Below are positions 46,464 to 56,820 of a stretch of 64,000 bases of DNA, piece by piece. The DNA comes from Moritella sp. 5 (GTDB lineage Bacteria; Pseudomonadota; Gammaproteobacteria; Enterobacterales; Moritellaceae): NCBI RefSeq assembly GCF_018219455.1, contig NZ_CP056122.1:744001-808000 (forward strand), written 5' to 3'. The notes beneath the pieces are model-generated. The model worked only from the letters and a program-made list of their open reading frames with translations. It was not told the origin of the DNA and searched no databases. The position numbers and the translations under genes are program-made. Every line of letters begins with the position of its first letter. Position 1 is the first letter of the stretch.

Positions 46464-46644
46464 AAGAAAGCACAACCTTGTGGCAATTTAAAAAGAAGGT
46501 ACATATTCTAACAAATACTAAGGTCTGTGCAAAAAAATTATCACCAAATTAATGGTATTGCCTCAGTGCAATGGTTTTCAATTGTGATGCTATCCAGTAG
46601 TATAGAGTTATTATATTTAGGTAATAAGTGTGGAGCTTAATATT

Positions 46645-47841
46645 ATGACGCAAATCAATGATGCGTTACGTGAAATCAAACGTGGTACAGAAGAAATCCT
46701 AGTTGAAGAAGAATTAGTAGCAAAACTGAAAGAAGGTCGTCCGCTAAGAATTAAATTAGGTGCTGATCCAACAGGTGCTGATCTACATTTAGGCCATACT
46801 GTTATCTTAAACAAGTTACGTCAATTTCAAGATCTTGGTCATGAAGTTATCTTCTTGATTGGTGACTTCACTGCAACCGTGGGAGACCCGTCAGGTAAAA
46901 ACTCGACACGTCCACCACTAACACGTGAAGATGTACTTGTTAATGCGAAAACGTATACAGATCAAGTATTCAAAATTTTAGATGAATCAAAAACACGCAT
47001 TGAATTTAACTCTACGTGGTTAAACGAATTAGGTGCTGCGGGCATGATCCGTTTGGCGTCGCAACAAACAGTTGCACGTATGCTAGAGCGTGATGACTTC
47101 AAAAAACGCTATGCGTCAAATCAAGGTATCGCGATCCACGAATTTATGTACCCATTATTACAAGGTTATGATTCAGTTGCGCTGCAATCGGATGTTGAGC
47201 TTGGCGGTACAGATCAAAAATTCAACCTATTAATGGGTCGTGAATTACAAAAAGCAGAAGGTCAAAAGCCACAAACGGTCATCATGATGCCACTGCTTGT
47301 TGGTCTTGATGGCGTGAAAAAAATGTCTAAATCAGCGAACAACTATATTGGTGTAACAGATGCACCGAATGAGATGTTCGGTAAGATCATGTCGATCACT
47401 GATGAGTTGATGTGGAACTACTTCGAATTATTATCATTCCGTCCATTAGCTGAAATTGAAAAGTTCAAAGCTGATATCGCGGCAGATGCTGTTAATCCAC
47501 GTGATGTTAAAATTTCATTAGCAAAAGAAATCATTGCCCGTTTTCACGATGAAGCGGCAGCAGAAAGCGCACATAATGACTTCACGCAGCGTTTTTCAAA
47601 AAATGCGATCCCAGATGAAATGCCAGAGTTTGATTTTGCAGTAAGTGATGCAATCGCAATTGCTAACTTATTAAAAGGTGCTGGCTTAGTATCAGGGACA
47701 TCGGAAGCGATGCGTATGATCAAGCAGGGTGCTGTTAAGATTGATGGCGAAAAAGTAGAAGATACACGTCTTGTGCCGACTGCGGGTACAGCCGTATACC
47801 AAGTCGGTAAACGTAAGTTTGCACGTATTACACTTGGCTAA
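46645..47841 (+). CDS. tyrS: tyrosyl-tRNA synthetase
   Basis: A 398-residue class I synthetase. HLGHTV (HIGH motif) near residue 50, [34 protein letters not shown] and KKMSKS are intact, with a C-terminal S4 RNA-binding domain ([17 protein letters not shown]). The length fits the TyrZ-like bacterial subgroup better than the 424-residue E. coli enzyme. GGAG is nine bases before ATG 46645; the frame upstream to 46630 is not needed. Confidence 0.95.
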   Translation: MTQINDALREIKRGTEEILVEEELVAKLKEGRPLRIKLGADPTGADLHLGHTVILNKLRQFQDLGHEVIFLIGDFTATVGDPSGKNSTRPPLTREDVLVNAKTYTDQVFKILDESKTRIEFNSTWLNELGAAGMIRLASQQTVARMLERDDFKKRYASNQGIAIHEFMYPLLQGYDSVALQSDVELGGTDQKFNLLMGRELQKAEGQKPQTVIMMPLLVGLDGVKKMSKSANNYIGVTDAPNEMFGKIMSITDELMWNYFELLSFRPLAEIEKFKADIAADAVNPRDVKISLAKEIIARFHDEAAAESAHNDFTQRFSKNAIPDEMPEFDFAVSDAIAIANLLKGAGLVSGTSEAMRMIKQGAVKIDGEKVEDTRLVPTAGTAVYQVGKRKFARITLG

Positions 47842-47858
47842 CTGCTGATAAATTATTT

Positions 47859-47894
47859 AAGCCCGTTATGATGATTGTCATAACGGGCTTTTTA
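47859..47894. terminator. bidirectional terminator after tyrS
   Basis: AAGCCCGTTATGA and TCATAACGGGCTT pair around TGATTG (13 bp), then TTTTT, between convergent tyrS and the TRIC-family gene. Confidence 0.92.
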
Positions 47895-47919
47895 GTTTTA
47901 GGCTGCTAGCGAATGTAAT

Positions 47920-48552
47920 TTACGAGCGGTGGTGTTTTAAAACAAAGATAGGTAATCTTAAATGCCAATGTACTGCGGCCATTCGAAGTGTAAATACCCC
48001 TGTCATAGCAAGTAACATCGCTAAACCTTCAGTTATGCCAATGAGTAGTGCGCCGGTATAAACCAGGCCACCCAAGACAGATGCCGTCGCATAAATATCT
48101 TTTTGTAATACCATCGGCACGCGACTGGCTAACAAGTCTCTAATAATACCCCCTGCAACACCGGTGATCACGCCCATAACTACCGCGGTCATCCCCGGCG
48201 CGCCATAAGCTAAGGCTTTCTGCGTACCCAGTACGGTGAATAAGGCTAAGCCTGCTGCATCCGCAAGGGGTAATAATATTGGCGGCATGCGATGATTACG
48301 GTTAGCAAACAAAATGGTTAACATAGACGTCAGAATAATAACGGTGAGGTAAACGGGGTCGTGCACCCAGAATGCAGGGCCTACATCTAAAATAGCATCA
48401 CGTATTGTGCCTCCTCCAATCGCGGTTACGGCAGCCAATACTGTAGCGCCAAATGGGTCCATGCGCATCTGCCCAGCAACTTGTACGCCTGATATTGCAA
48501 AAACGGCGGTACCCGCTAAATCGAGTAAATAAATCATATCCATGTTCATCAT
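47920..48552 (-). CDS. TRIC/UPF0126 family membrane protein (YicG-like)
   Basis: A 210-residue protein with about seven membrane helices in two homologous halves. Each half carries the hallmark: GGGTIRDAIL near residue 46 and GGIIRDLLA near residue 137. Relatives form trimeric cation channels; the bacterial ion and role are unproven, so a specific symbol is not given. Several ATGs open the frame; the first is listed but MDMIYLL is an alternative. Transcription is opposite to tyrS. Confidence 0.85.
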   Translation of the reverse strand: MMNMDMIYLLDLAGTAVFAISGVQVAGQMRMDPFGATVLAAVTAIGGGTIRDAILDVGPAFWVHDPVYLTVIILTSMLTILFANRNHRMPPILLPLADAAGLALFTVLGTQKALAYGAPGMTAVVMGVITGVAGGIIRDLLASRVPMVLQKDIYATASVLGGLVYTGALLIGITEGLAMLLAMTGVFTLRMAAVHWHLRLPIFVLKHHRS

Positions 48553-48767
48553 CAGTAAACTTATTAATCCTTTCTATATATTTGTCCATAATTAAGAAGA
48601 GCAGAGTATACGGATAGAGAAAACGATTTCTTTTAGCTATATCGAAGTTCTAACAAATAAAGTTGCTAATATAAATAAAATTTGAATTATTAATGATGCG
48701 ATTCTGAATATTATCTTTCAGATGAAATTGAGAGGGAAGTGGGTAAAAGAGGGTTATATGTAGGCAT
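48553..48767. other. upstream region of the TRIC-family gene
   Basis: AT-rich non-coding DNA. It should hold the TRIC gene's promoter, downstream of the 27-codon ORF's terminator. No clear motif recognised. Confidence 0.35.
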
Positions 48768-48846
48768 AAAAAAACAGCATAGAGAAGTTTTTGTCTATTT
48801 ATAATCAAGCGTTATAAAACAATAAACTTTTCCATGCTGTTTTTGG
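48768..48846 (-). terminator. long hairpin terminator after the 27-residue ORF
   Basis: AAAACAGCATAGAGAAGTTT and AAACTTTTCCATGCTGTTTT form a 20-bp stem (two G-U pairs) around a 33-base loop that has its own TTTATAA/TTATAAA helix. On the minus strand seven T residues follow, so it ends the small ORF transcript. Confidence 0.8.
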
Positions 48847-48855
48847 TATTTTAAA

Positions 48856-48939
48856 CTATAGGCTAGCGATTGATGGTAAAGCACCACTTGTGATTGCTAA
48901 AGTAGTTAAAACAGTAAAGACGGCTATAAATTCTTTCAT
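48856..48939 (-). CDS. 27-residue hydrophobic micro-ORF
   Basis: ATG 48939 has AAGGA seven bases upstream. The 27-residue product (MKEFIAVFTVLTTLAITSGA, then LPSIASL) is one hydrophobic segment, like a small membrane peptide or a secretion signal. A strong terminator follows 10 bases after the stop, giving a tight one-gene unit of about 180 bases. Alternatively it is a leader peptide with the hairpin as attenuator for the TRIC gene. Function unknown. Confidence 0.5.
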   Translation of the reverse strand: MKEFIAVFTVLTTLAITSGALPSIASL

Positions 48940-49337
48940 GATAATGTCCTTGGTGTTAATGGATTGAGTACATTATGCACACATTTTATTCGTTTGGCTA
49001 GCTATTTATGAGAAAAGTGTAACTTTTGGTACTTTGGGCTCTCGATGGTGTTGAAGTGCTGATTAGTGTAAGTCTTAATCTTTTTATCCGTGCTGGCTGT
49101 TGTGATTCATGATATTTTTGTTGTTGAGCATTTTAATTTGTATGCAAAAGTTTAGTTTTAGTTGTTACGATCATGACTTCACTTGTGTTGGCTGAAATGT
49201 ACGTAAAATAGCGCGTTAAGTCGAATTTTAAAGCTGGTTATTAATGAGCAATCAAAGGTCTCAATAATCAGATTTAATGTGTTTAATGGTTTGAATAAGG
49301 TGAAGTATCGTCATATTCGTATTACAATAGGGGCATT
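48940..49337. other. greA upstream region
   Basis: AT-rich non-coding DNA of about 400 bases between the divergent micro-ORF and greA. An 18-codon ORF (49338-49394) with AGGGGC before its ATG lies at the greA end. No terminator like the GraL element of E. coli greA was seen. Confidence 0.4.
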
Positions 49338-49394
49338 ATGATTGTAAACATTGTCGGCGCTGTAAAATTCAGTAATGTCATGATAATGAATTGA
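49338..49394 (+). CDS. possible 18-residue leader ORF before greA
   Basis: ATG 49338 follows AGGGGC by three to four bases; the frame reads MIVNIVGAVKFSNVMIMN and stops 21 bases before greA. Size alone makes chance likely; position and binding site are the only support. Confidence 0.25.
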   Translation: MIVNIVGAVKFSNVMIMN

Positions 49395-49415
49395 TTAAAA
49401 GGTTATAAAAGTATT

Positions 49416-49895
49416 ATGAGTAATATTATCCCAATGACTGCACGTGGTGCAGATAATTTACGTGAAGAGCTCGAACGTCTTAAAACTGTTCGCCGTCCTG
49501 AAATTGTGAATTCAATTGCTGAAGCGCGTGAGCACGGCGATTTAAAAGAAAATGCGGAATACCATGCGGCACGTGAAGAGCAAGGGTTTTGTGAAGGCCG
49601 TATTCAAGATATTGAAGGCAAGTTATCAAATTGCCAAATTATTGATGTAACAAAAATGGCAAACAATGGTCGTGTTATTTTTGGTTGCACAGTGACAATT
49701 TATAACACTGAAACGGAAGAGGAGATCACTTACAACCTAGTGGGTGATGATGAAGCGAATATTAAACAAAACCGCATTTCAATTAATTCACCAATTGCGC
49801 GTGGTTTAGTAGGCAAAAGTGTCGATGATGTTGCGGTTGTGACGACACCGGGCGGCGCGATTGAATTTGAAATTGTATCGGTAGAATATATCTAA
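49416..49895 (+). CDS. greA: transcription elongation factor GreA
   Basis: A 159-residue factor that stimulates transcript cleavage by backtracked RNA polymerase. [27 protein letters not shown] forms the coiled coil, [21 protein letters not shown] carries the tip acidic residues, and [16 protein letters not shown] ends the FKBP-like domain. The binding site is weak (AAGG 14 bases upstream). It is convergent with yhbY, the E. coli arrangement. Confidence 0.96.
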   Translation: MSNIIPMTARGADNLREELERLKTVRRPEIVNSIAEAREHGDLKENAEYHAAREEQGFCEGRIQDIEGKLSNCQIIDVTKMANNGRVIFGCTVTIYNTETEEEITYNLVGDDEANIKQNRISINSPIARGLVGKSVDDVAVVTTPGGAIEFEIVSVEYI

Positions 49896-49944
49896 CTATC
49901 GACACACTGCATGAAAATACAGACACGAATTATGGTGTACTGTG

Positions 49945-49993
49945 ACCCAGTTTTAACACTGGGTATAGTCGAGCTGGGATTCCTTGCCCAGCT
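49945..49993. repeat. two hairpins between greA and yhbY
   Basis: ACCCAGT-TTTAAC-ACTGGGT (49945-49964) and AGCTGGG-ATTCCTTG-CCCAGCT (49972-49993) each have 7-bp stems sharing CCAG/CTGG cores. Neither is followed by a T-run on the plus strand until about 50010. Confidence 0.55.
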
Positions 49994-50010
49994 GGATACT
50001 CATAAAGCTA

Positions 50011-50307
50011 TTATTTTTTTGGCAGTATGATTTTCTTTTCATCACTTGTACGATAAATGACCAGTGTGTGGCCAATACTTTGTACTTTTTCTGCGTTAGC
50101 TTCTTTTACAATGGTATCCATTACTAATGCTTTTTGGTCACGGTCTTCTGACGCAACTTTAATTTTGATTAATTCATGATGTGCTAGCGCTACTTCAATT
50201 TCAGCCATTACACCTTCTGTTAAGCCGTGTTGGCCTAGTAAGATGACAGGTTTTAATGAATGTGCTAAACCTTTTAGGTGTTGCTTTTGTTTGTTGCTTA
50301 ATGCCAT
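50011..50307 (-). CDS. yhbY: ribosome assembly RNA-binding protein YhbY
   Basis: A 98-residue CRM-domain protein that binds pre-50S particles. LSNKQKQHLKGLAHSLKPVILLGQHGLTEGVMAEIEVALAHHELIKIKVA includes the GxxG-type loop. It is divergent from rlmE, 114 bases apart, both acting on the large subunit. Confidence 0.95.
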   Translation of the reverse strand: MALSNKQKQHLKGLAHSLKPVILLGQHGLTEGVMAEIEVALAHHELIKIKVASEDRDQKALVMDTIVKEANAEKVQSIGHTLVIYRTSDEKKIILPKK

Positions 50308-50421
50308 ATTTTAAATTTCTTATTACTTAGGGTTGAAAAAGAGTAATTTTAGCTTCATCTTCATCTTAATACCATGCCATTATGGTAATGGTTTAAAAAA
50401 ATATTATTAACAGGCTTTCAG

Positions 50422-51066
50422 ATGACCCCGACACCGAAGAAAAAAAGTACCCAAAAGGGCAGTTCAAAGAATTGGCTGCAAGAGCATCACAACGATAAAT
50501 ATGTGAAAGATGCGAAGAAGCAAGGGTTGCGTTCACGTGCGACTTTTAAACTTGAAGAAATTCAAGCAAAAGATAAATTATTAAAACCGGGTATGAATAT
50601 TGTTGACCTTGGTGCAGCTCCTGGTGGTTGGTCACAATATGCGGTTAAACAATTAGGTGATAGAGGTCGTGTTATTGCTTGTGATATTTTAGCTATGGAT
50701 CCAATTGCTGGAGTCGATTTCTTGCAAGGTGATTTCCGAGATGAAAAAGTATTATCAGCATTACTGGCTAAAGTCGGTGATGGTCAGATTGACGTAGTGA
50801 TTTCTGATATGGCACCAAATATGAGTGGCAATATCGGTGTCGATCAGCCCGCTTCAATGTACTTGGTTGAACTTGCTCTCGAAATGTGTCGTGAAGTGCT
50901 TAAACCAAATGGCAGTTTTGCGGTCAAAGTATTCCAAGGTGAAGGTTTTGAGCAATTCATGAAAGATGTACGTAGTATGTTTACTGTAGTTAAAACCAGA
51001 AAGCCGGATTCATCACGTGCTCGTTCACGCGAAGTTTTCATTGTTGCGACAGGTTATAAAGGCTAA
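50422..51066 (+). CDS. rlmE: 23S rRNA (uridine2552-2'-O)-methyltransferase
   Basis: A 214-residue SAM-dependent methyltransferase (FtsJ/RrmJ). [10 protein letters not shown] holds the catalytic Lys, [14 protein letters not shown] binds [15 protein letters not shown] has the catalytic Asp, and [14 protein letters not shown] and the Glu in SREVF complete the K-D-K-E set. ftsH follows after 286 bases, the conserved rlmE-ftsH order. Confidence 0.97.
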   Translation: MTPTPKKKSTQKGSSKNWLQEHHNDKYVKDAKKQGLRSRATFKLEEIQAKDKLLKPGMNIVDLGAAPGGWSQYAVKQLGDRGRVIACDILAMDPIAGVDFLQGDFRDEKVLSALLAKVGDGQIDVVISDMAPNMSGNIGVDQPASMYLVELALEMCREVLKPNGSFAVKVFQGEGFEQFMKDVRSMFTVVKTRKPDSSRARSREVFIVATGYKG

Positions 51067-51352
51067 ATTATTGTGACCTGTGACAAAAGTAATATCACTG
51101 CTGCTATTGAAGAATTAAATCAAGATTTGTCATCAATTAACATTTAATTATGTTAATAAATAGCCAAGTCTTGATATATTTGAGTAGACAGTAGAGAATA
51201 TCTAAAGGGTTCTGCAGCCTTGCATTTTAATTGTAAGGACCACAGGATTGAAATTTAAAATGTAAGTTGTTGTTAAACTGTCTATATTTAGAATATATTG
51301 AGTATATCAACTGTTTTTTTTCAGGGAACTTAAGACCCGGAGAGGCTAGATT

Positions 51353-53275
51353 TTGAGTGATATGGCAAAAAATCTGATTTTATGGCTGGTTATTGCAGTC
51401 GTATTAATGTCAGTATTTCAGAGTTTCGGACCAAATGAGAGTTCAAGTAATCAGTTAGATTACAGTTCATTTGTACAACAAGTTAGAAATAAACAAGTTA
51501 ACGAAGTTAAGATCAACGGACGTACTATCCGTGGTGTTAGCCAAGGTGGACAGAAATTCGTTACTTTCTTACCAGCGGAAGATCCACAGCTATTAAATGA
51601 TCTGCTAAACAATAACGTTAAAGTATTTGGTGAGCCTGAAGAAGAAGCAAGTTTATTGACTTCTATCTTCATCTCTTGGTTCCCAATGCTATTATTGATC
51701 GGTGTTTGGGTATTCTTCATGCGTCAAATGCAAGGTGGCGGCGGTAAAGGCGCTATGTCATTTGGTAAAAGTAAAGCACGCTTAATGAGTGAAGACCAAA
51801 TCAAAACGACGTTTGCTGATGTTGCAGGTTGTGATGAAGCAAAAGAAGAAGTTGCTGAATTGGTTGATTACTTAAAAGATCCAAGCCGCTTCCAGAAACT
51901 GGGTGGTAAAATCCCAACCGGTATCTTATTAGTTGGTTCACCTGGTACAGGTAAAACATTACTTGCTAAAGCTATTGCTGGCGAAGCAAAAGTACCATTT
52001 TTCACTATTTCAGGTTCTGATTTCGTTGAAATGTTTGTGGGTGTGGGTGCATCTCGTGTGCGTGACATGTTTGAACAAGCGAAAAAATCATCACCTTGTA
52101 TCATCTTTATTGATGAAATCGATGCTGTAGGTCGTAAACGTGGCTCTGGCATGGGTGGCGGTCACGATGAACGTGAGCAAACGCTTAACCAAATGCTAGT
52201 TGAAATGGATGGCTTTGAAGGTAATGAAGGTATCATTGTTATTGCTGCGACGAACCGTCCAGACGTACTTGATCCTGCGCTATTACGTCCAGGCCGTTTT
52301 GATCGTCAGGTAACGGTTGGTCTTCCTGATATCCGTGGTCGTGAACAGATCTTAAAAGTGCATATGCGTAAAGTGCCAATTAGTGATGATGTTGAAACTG
52401 TACTTATTGCACGTGGTACCCCAGGTTTCTCAGGTGCTGAACTTGCTAACCTTGTTAACGAAGCAGCACTATTTGCAGCTCGTAGTAATAAACGTACAGT
52501 ATCAATGGCTGAGTTTGAAAAAGCTAAAGATAAGATCTTAATGGGTGCTGAACGTAAGAGCATGCTCATGAGCGAAGAAGAGAAAACGATGACAGCGTAC
52601 CATGAAGCTGGTCACGCAATCGTTGGTCGCTTAGTACCGGATCATGATCCAGTTTATAAAGTAAGTATCATTCCACGTGGTCGCGCACTGGGTGTAACTA
52701 TGTACTTACCTGAGCAAGATCGTGTTAGTCATTCAAAACGTCATTTAGAAAGCATGATCTCAAGCCTTTACGGTGGCCGTATTGCTGAAGAAATCATCTT
52801 TGGTAAAGACAGTGTATCAACGGGCGCGTCAAATGATATTGAACGTGCTACAGATATTTCTCGTAAAATGGTAACGCAATGGGGTCTATCTGAAAAATTA
52901 GGTCCGATGAAGTTTGCTGATGAGCAAGGTGAAATCTTCCTTGGTGGTGGTGGTACACAAGCTGCGAGTATGTCAGATGAGACCGCTAAACTGATTGATG
53001 ATGAAATTCGTTATTTGGTCGAAAGTAACTATAAACGTTCGCATCAGCTGTTAACGGACAATATGGATATTCTTCATTCAATGAAAGATGCATTGATGAA
53101 GTATGAAACTATTGATGCCAAGCAAATTGATGATCTAATGGCACGTGTTGAAGTTCGCGCTCCAGCGGACTGGGGCGAAAGCTACGGTACTATTGATAGC
53201 GACAGTACTAAAGATGCTAAAAAAGAAAGTAAAATAGATAATGAAGAAGATAGCGATAAAAAAGATACAGAATAA
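51353..53275 (+). CDS. ftsH: ATP-dependent zinc metalloprotease FtsH
   Basis: A 640-residue membrane AAA+ protease that degrades LpxC, sigma-32 and membrane proteins in E. coli. Two helices (about 7-25 and 99-122) flank a periplasmic domain. Walker A is GSPGTGKT (195-202), with Ser where E. coli has Pro. Walker B is [14 protein letters not shown] is [20 protein letters not shown]. The zinc motif HEAGH is at 417-421. A TTG at 51353 with GGAGAGG seven bases upstream is the start; ATG 51362 is too far. The acidic tail is Lys/Asp-rich. Confidence 0.96.
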   Translation: MSDMAKNLILWLVIAVVLMSVFQSFGPNESSSNQLDYSSFVQQVRNKQVNEVKINGRTIRGVSQGGQKFVTFLPAEDPQLLNDLLNNNVKVFGEPEEEASLLTSIFISWFPMLLLIGVWVFFMRQMQGGGGKGAMSFGKSKARLMSEDQIKTTFADVAGCDEAKEEVAELVDYLKDPSRFQKLGGKIPTGILLVGSPGTGKTLLAKAIAGEAKVPFFTISGSDFVEMFVGVGASRVRDMFEQAKKSSPCIIFIDEIDAVGRKRGSGMGGGHDEREQTLNQMLVEMDGFEGNEGIIVIAATNRPDVLDPALLRPGRFDRQVTVGLPDIRGREQILKVHMRKVPISDDVETVLIARGTPGFSGAELANLVNEAALFAARSNKRTVSMAEFEKAKDKILMGAERKSMLMSEEEKTMTAYHEAGHAIVGRLVPDHDPVYKVSIIPRGRALGVTMYLPEQDRVSHSKRHLESMISSLYGGRIAEEIIFGKDSVSTGASNDIERATDISRKMVTQWGLSEKLGPMKFADEQGEIFLGGGGTQAASMSDETAKLIDDEIRYLVESNYKRSHQLLTDNMDILHSMKDALMKYETIDAKQIDDLMARVEVRAPADWGESYGTIDSDSTKDAKKESKIDNEEDSDKKDTE

Positions 53276-53324
53276 GCCTTGCTTACTCAGTATTACTTTA
53301 TAGCTATTAATTCATGATAGAATA

Positions 53325-53354
53325 AACCTCGAGCGTAACTCGGGGTTTTTTTTT
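53325..53354 (+). terminator. terminator between ftsH and folP
   Basis: AACCTCGAG and CTCGGGGTT pair (one G-U) around CGTAA and are followed by nine T residues, ending 16 bases before folP. Partial read-through is implied if folP depends on the ftsH promoter. Confidence 0.9.
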
Positions 53355-53369
53355 AGGGATAGAACGATA

Positions 53370-54221
53370 ATGCAGTTAAACTTAGTGACCAATAGCAGTC
53401 GTGTTAAAATACTCGATCTAAGTCAACCAGTAGTCATGGGCATTTTAAATGTCACACCAGACTCATTTTCTGATGGCGGTCAGTATCACACTTTAGATGC
53501 TGCCTTTAAACAAGCACAACAAATGGTCGCCGATGGCGCTAAGATCATTGATATTGGCGGTGAATCTACGCGGCCTGGTGCCACTGCTGTTAGTTTAGAA
53601 GAAGAGCTTGCCCGTGTTATTCCTATTATTAGACACATATCAACAAATCTAGATGTGGTCATTTCTATCGATACCAGTAAGGCAGAAGTGATGCGTGAAG
53701 CCATTGCTGCGGGTGCGCATATTATTAATGATGTGAGAGCGCTGCAGCAAGAAGGTGCACTACAAGCTGCGGCAGAACTTGCTGTGCCAGTTTGTCTTAT
53801 GCATATGCAGGGGCAACCAAGTACCATGCAAGATGCACCATCTTATCAAGATGTAACGGCAGAAGTGATCGCGTTTTTACAACAGCGAATCGGTGACTGT
53901 ATTAATGCAGGCATTAAGCGTGAAAATATTATTCTCGACCCTGGCTTTGGTTTTGGTAAAACGCTAGAGCAGAATTATCAATTACTCGCTGATACACCGC
54001 TATTTCATCAATTTGATTTACCTATTTTGATTGGTGTTTCACGAAAGTCGATGATAGGTAATTTATTGCAATATGATGAGTCTCAGCGTTTAGCTGGCAG
54101 TCTTGCATGTGCAAACAGTGCCGCTACAGATGGCGCACATATATTTCGTGTGCATGATGTACGAGAGACTGCTGATACTTTAGCGATTGTCGCTCAGCTC
54201 AAAAAACATCGTGTGCGCTAA
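53370..54221 (+). CDS. folP: dihydropteroate synthase
   Basis: A 283-residue TIM-barrel enzyme of folate synthesis, the sulfonamide target. GILNVTPDSFSDGG, GAKIIDIGGESTRPGA, ISIDTSKAEVM, IINDVRAL and DPGFGFGKTLEQNY are the binding-site blocks, and SRKSMIGN carries the conserved Lys. It precedes glmM by 103 bases, the conserved folP-glmM pair. Confidence 0.96.
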   Translation: MQLNLVTNSSRVKILDLSQPVVMGILNVTPDSFSDGGQYHTLDAAFKQAQQMVADGAKIIDIGGESTRPGATAVSLEEELARVIPIIRHISTNLDVVISIDTSKAEVMREAIAAGAHIINDVRALQQEGALQAAAELAVPVCLMHMQGQPSTMQDAPSYQDVTAEVIAFLQQRIGDCINAGIKRENIILDPGFGFGKTLEQNYQLLADTPLFHQFDLPILIGVSRKSMIGNLLQYDESQRLAGSLACANSAATDGAHIFRVHDVRETADTLAIVAQLKKHRVR

Positions 54222-54324
54222 TAAAATAACGAACGCTATATACAGCATATAGCTTTTCATTTTTAAAATAGAATATGGTTAAGTGTATAGCTGGACCAAA
54301 AATAAAAAATATTAGGGGTTAAGT

Positions 54325-55659
54325 ATGTCAAGAAAGTATTTTGGTACCGATGGTATTCGTGGTCTTGTAGGTGTAGCACCAATCACACCTGAGTTTGCAC
54401 TTAAATTGGGCTGGGCTGCAGGTAAGGTACTTGCAAAGCAAGGGACAAGAAAAGTCCTAATCGGTAAAGATACCCGTATTTCTGGTTATATGTTGGAATG
54501 TGCTTTAGAGGCTGGTTTATCTGCTGCAGGGCTTGACGTTGCGTTTATGGGACCAATGCCGACGCCGGCGGTTGCTTATTTAACGCGTACATTCCGTGCT
54601 GAAGCGGGTATTGTGATCAGCGCATCACACAATCCATACCACGATAACGGTATTAAGTTCTTCTCTGCAAGCGGTACTAAGCTACCGGATGATGTTGAAC
54701 TAGCGATTGAAGCGCAATTAGACAAAGAATTAACCTGCGTTGAATCAGCTGAATTAGGTAAAGCAGTACGTATTGATGACGCAGCTGGTCGTTATATTGA
54801 ATATTGTAAAGGTACATTCCCGCCTCGCGCAAGTTTAAAGGGACTGAAAATTGTGTTGGATTGTGCCCATGGTGCAACTTACCATATTGCACCAAGCGTA
54901 TTTAGAGAGTTAGGCGCAGAGATCATTACAATCGGTGTCGAGCCAAATGGTTTGAACATTAATGATGGTTGTGGGGCAACGGCGCCTGAAGCATTAGCTG
55001 CACGTGTACTTGCTGAAAAAGCTGATTTAGGTGTCGCTTATGATGGTGATGGCGATCGTCTGATGATGGTTGATCATACTGGTTATGTGATTGATGGTGA
55101 TGAAGTTCTTTACATTATCGCACGTGATGCACTACGTAACGGCGTATTAAAAGGCGGTGTCGTTGGTACATTAATGGCGAATATGGGCTTAGAGCTAGCG
55201 CTTAAGTCTCTGGGTATTCCATTTGCACGTAGTGCGGTTGGCGATCGCTATGTGGTTGAAATGATGCTTGAAAAAGGTTGGCGTATAGGTGGTGAAAATT
55301 CAGGCCATATTATTTCTCTGGATCACACTACTACAGGTGACGGTATTGTATCAAGCCTATTAGTATTAGCTGCACAGGTTAATAGTGGACTAACGCTGAA
55401 AGAATTACGCTCTGGTATGAGTAAATTCCCACAAGTATTAGTGAATGTTCGTTTTAGTGGTGACTCAGATCCACTATTAGCGGAGTCAGTACAACAGTCG
55501 GTAGCAGATGTTGAACAAGAACTTGCTGATCGTGGTCGTGTACTGTTACGAAAATCAGGTACTGAGCCACTTATCCGTGTGATGGTCGAAGGTGAAGATG
55601 AAACGCATGTATTAGCACTTGCCAATAAAATTGCAGATGCCGTAAAAGCCACGTTTTAA
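54325..55659 (+). CDS. glmM: phosphoglucosamine mutase
   Basis: A 444-residue alpha-D-phosphohexomutase that makes glucosamine 1-phosphate for peptidoglycan and LPS. The active-site Ser is residue 101 in [19 protein letters not shown] binds magnesium, and GGENSGHII and [14 protein letters not shown] bind sugar and phosphate. The order glmM-secG matches E. coli. Confidence 0.97.
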   Translation: MSRKYFGTDGIRGLVGVAPITPEFALKLGWAAGKVLAKQGTRKVLIGKDTRISGYMLECALEAGLSAAGLDVAFMGPMPTPAVAYLTRTFRAEAGIVISASHNPYHDNGIKFFSASGTKLPDDVELAIEAQLDKELTCVESAELGKAVRIDDAAGRYIEYCKGTFPPRASLKGLKIVLDCAHGATYHIAPSVFRELGAEIITIGVEPNGLNINDGCGATAPEALAARVLAEKADLGVAYDGDGDRLMMVDHTGYVIDGDEVLYIIARDALRNGVLKGGVVGTLMANMGLELALKSLGIPFARSAVGDRYVVEMMLEKGWRIGGENSGHIISLDHTTTGDGIVSSLLVLAAQVNSGLTLKELRSGMSKFPQVLVNVRFSGDSDPLLAESVQQSVADVEQELADRGRVLLRKSGTEPLIRVMVEGEDETHVLALANKIADAVKATF

Positions 55660-55908
55660 ACTCGCGTAACAGGGGCGTTTAAGGTGTATTAGTATACGGC
55701 AACTGGTGTTGTTTTGCGCTAAAGCCTTTTATTCATTGTTTTTTTAATAATCAGCTTGCAACTAAGGTGGAGGTTAGATAATATCTCCTCCGCTTTACCA
55801 CTTAACATTATTTAGTTGAAAGTGACTATATATGATTTAAGTGTCCCTTACCTAGGGTAAGGATGTTCGATAAAGCTATATTAAACCTTTTGAGATTTAG
55901 GTATTAAA

Positions 55909-56229
55909 ATGTACGAAGTTATTATTGTTATTTACTTAATTGTTGCACTTGCAATCATTGGATTCGTTCTAATGCAGCAGGGCAAAGGCGCTGATATGGG
56001 TGCTAGCTTTGGTTCAGGTGGCTCAAATACAGTATTTGGTGCTAGCGGTTCAGGTAACTTTTTAACTCGCGCAACAGCTGTGCTTGCAATTGTGTTTTTT
56101 GCGTTAAGCCTAACGTTAGGTAACTTATCTACACAATCTGACACTGATGTGATTTTAGATGCAGAGAAACCTGCAATCACAAGTGATGTGCCAGTAGCAC
56201 CAGTAAGTAATAGCGACATACCTCAATAA
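55909..56229 (+). CDS. secG: preprotein translocase subunit SecG
   Basis: A 106-residue membrane protein of the SecYEG channel. Two helices (about 2-22 and 52-72) flank the conserved loop GFVLMQQGKGADMGASFGSGGSNTVFG. The C-terminal tail is polar and variable. It ends 7 bases before tRNA-Leu, so the tRNA may be cotranscribed. Confidence 0.95.
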   Translation: MYEVIIVIYLIVALAIIGFVLMQQGKGADMGASFGSGGSNTVFGASGSGNFLTRATAVLAIVFFALSLTLGNLSTQSDTDVILDAEKPAITSDVPVAPVSNSDIPQ

Positions 56230-56236
56230 AGAATAA

Positions 56237-56323
56237 GCCGTGGTGGTGAAATTGGTAGACACGCCAGCTTGAGGGGCTGGTGTCCGAAAGGACGTGCGGG
56301 TTCAAGTCCCGCCCACGGCACCA
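56237..56323 (+). tRNA. leuU: tRNA-Leu (GAG)
   Basis: 87 nt with encoded CCA. The acceptor GCCGTGG pairs with CCACGGC. The anticodon stem CCAGC/GCTGG encloses TTGAGGG, anticodon GAG. A long variable arm (TGTCCGAAAGGACGT) and GGTTCAAGTCC T-arm fit a class II leucine tRNA. Confidence 0.97.
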
Positions 56324-56328
56324 AATAA

Positions 56329-56364
56329 GAAAAACCTTAGTAGCTGATACTAAGGTTTTTTTTT
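56329..56364 (+). terminator. terminator after tRNA-Leu
   Basis: AAAACCTTAGT and ACTAAGGTTTT pair around AGCTGAT, then T9, six bases after the tRNA. Confidence 0.92.
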
Positions 56365-56540
56365 GCCTAAATTTTAATAAAAGATAGAGCTAAGCGGTTA
56401 TTTTTATTCGTATATACGCTTTATTTAAAAATAATTTAGGTCTATTGATTACTACAGTTAAGCTGTTTCACCATTTAAGTGAATTTGGCCTTGCTTATTA
56501 TAGTAGCAATAGCCTATAATCAGCGCAGTAAGTTTGTTGT

Positions 56541-56617
<77 letters not shown>

Positions 56618-56778
56618 TTTCTTATACCTGTTGATAAGGCTAGTCAACAGTGTGCAAATAGCATTACTTAAATTTAATTTTATCTCTGGTAAATGTAATT
56701 TACGTAATACTATTGGCTTCTTGCTTATTATTTATTTAATAAGCGCTGCGAAAGTGGCATACAAGGTCTAGTAGTAAG

Positions 56779-56810
56779 AAGCCCCGCCTTATAGTCGGGG
56801 CTTTTTATTT
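56779..56810 (+). terminator. first terminator between metY and rimP
   Basis: AAGCCCCG and CGGGGCTT pair around CCTTATAGT, then TTTTATTT. Confidence 0.88.
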
Positions 56811-56820
56811 TTTAAATTAC

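Noticed and set aside
51073-51147. 24-codon GTG-started ORF just after rlmE
   Set aside because: No ribosome-binding site and no other support; probably chance in the rlmE-ftsH gap.
51067-51352. Sigma-32 promoter before ftsH
   Set aside because: CTTGCA near 51220 lacks a CCCCAT-like partner at the right distance; unlike grpE, no convincing match.
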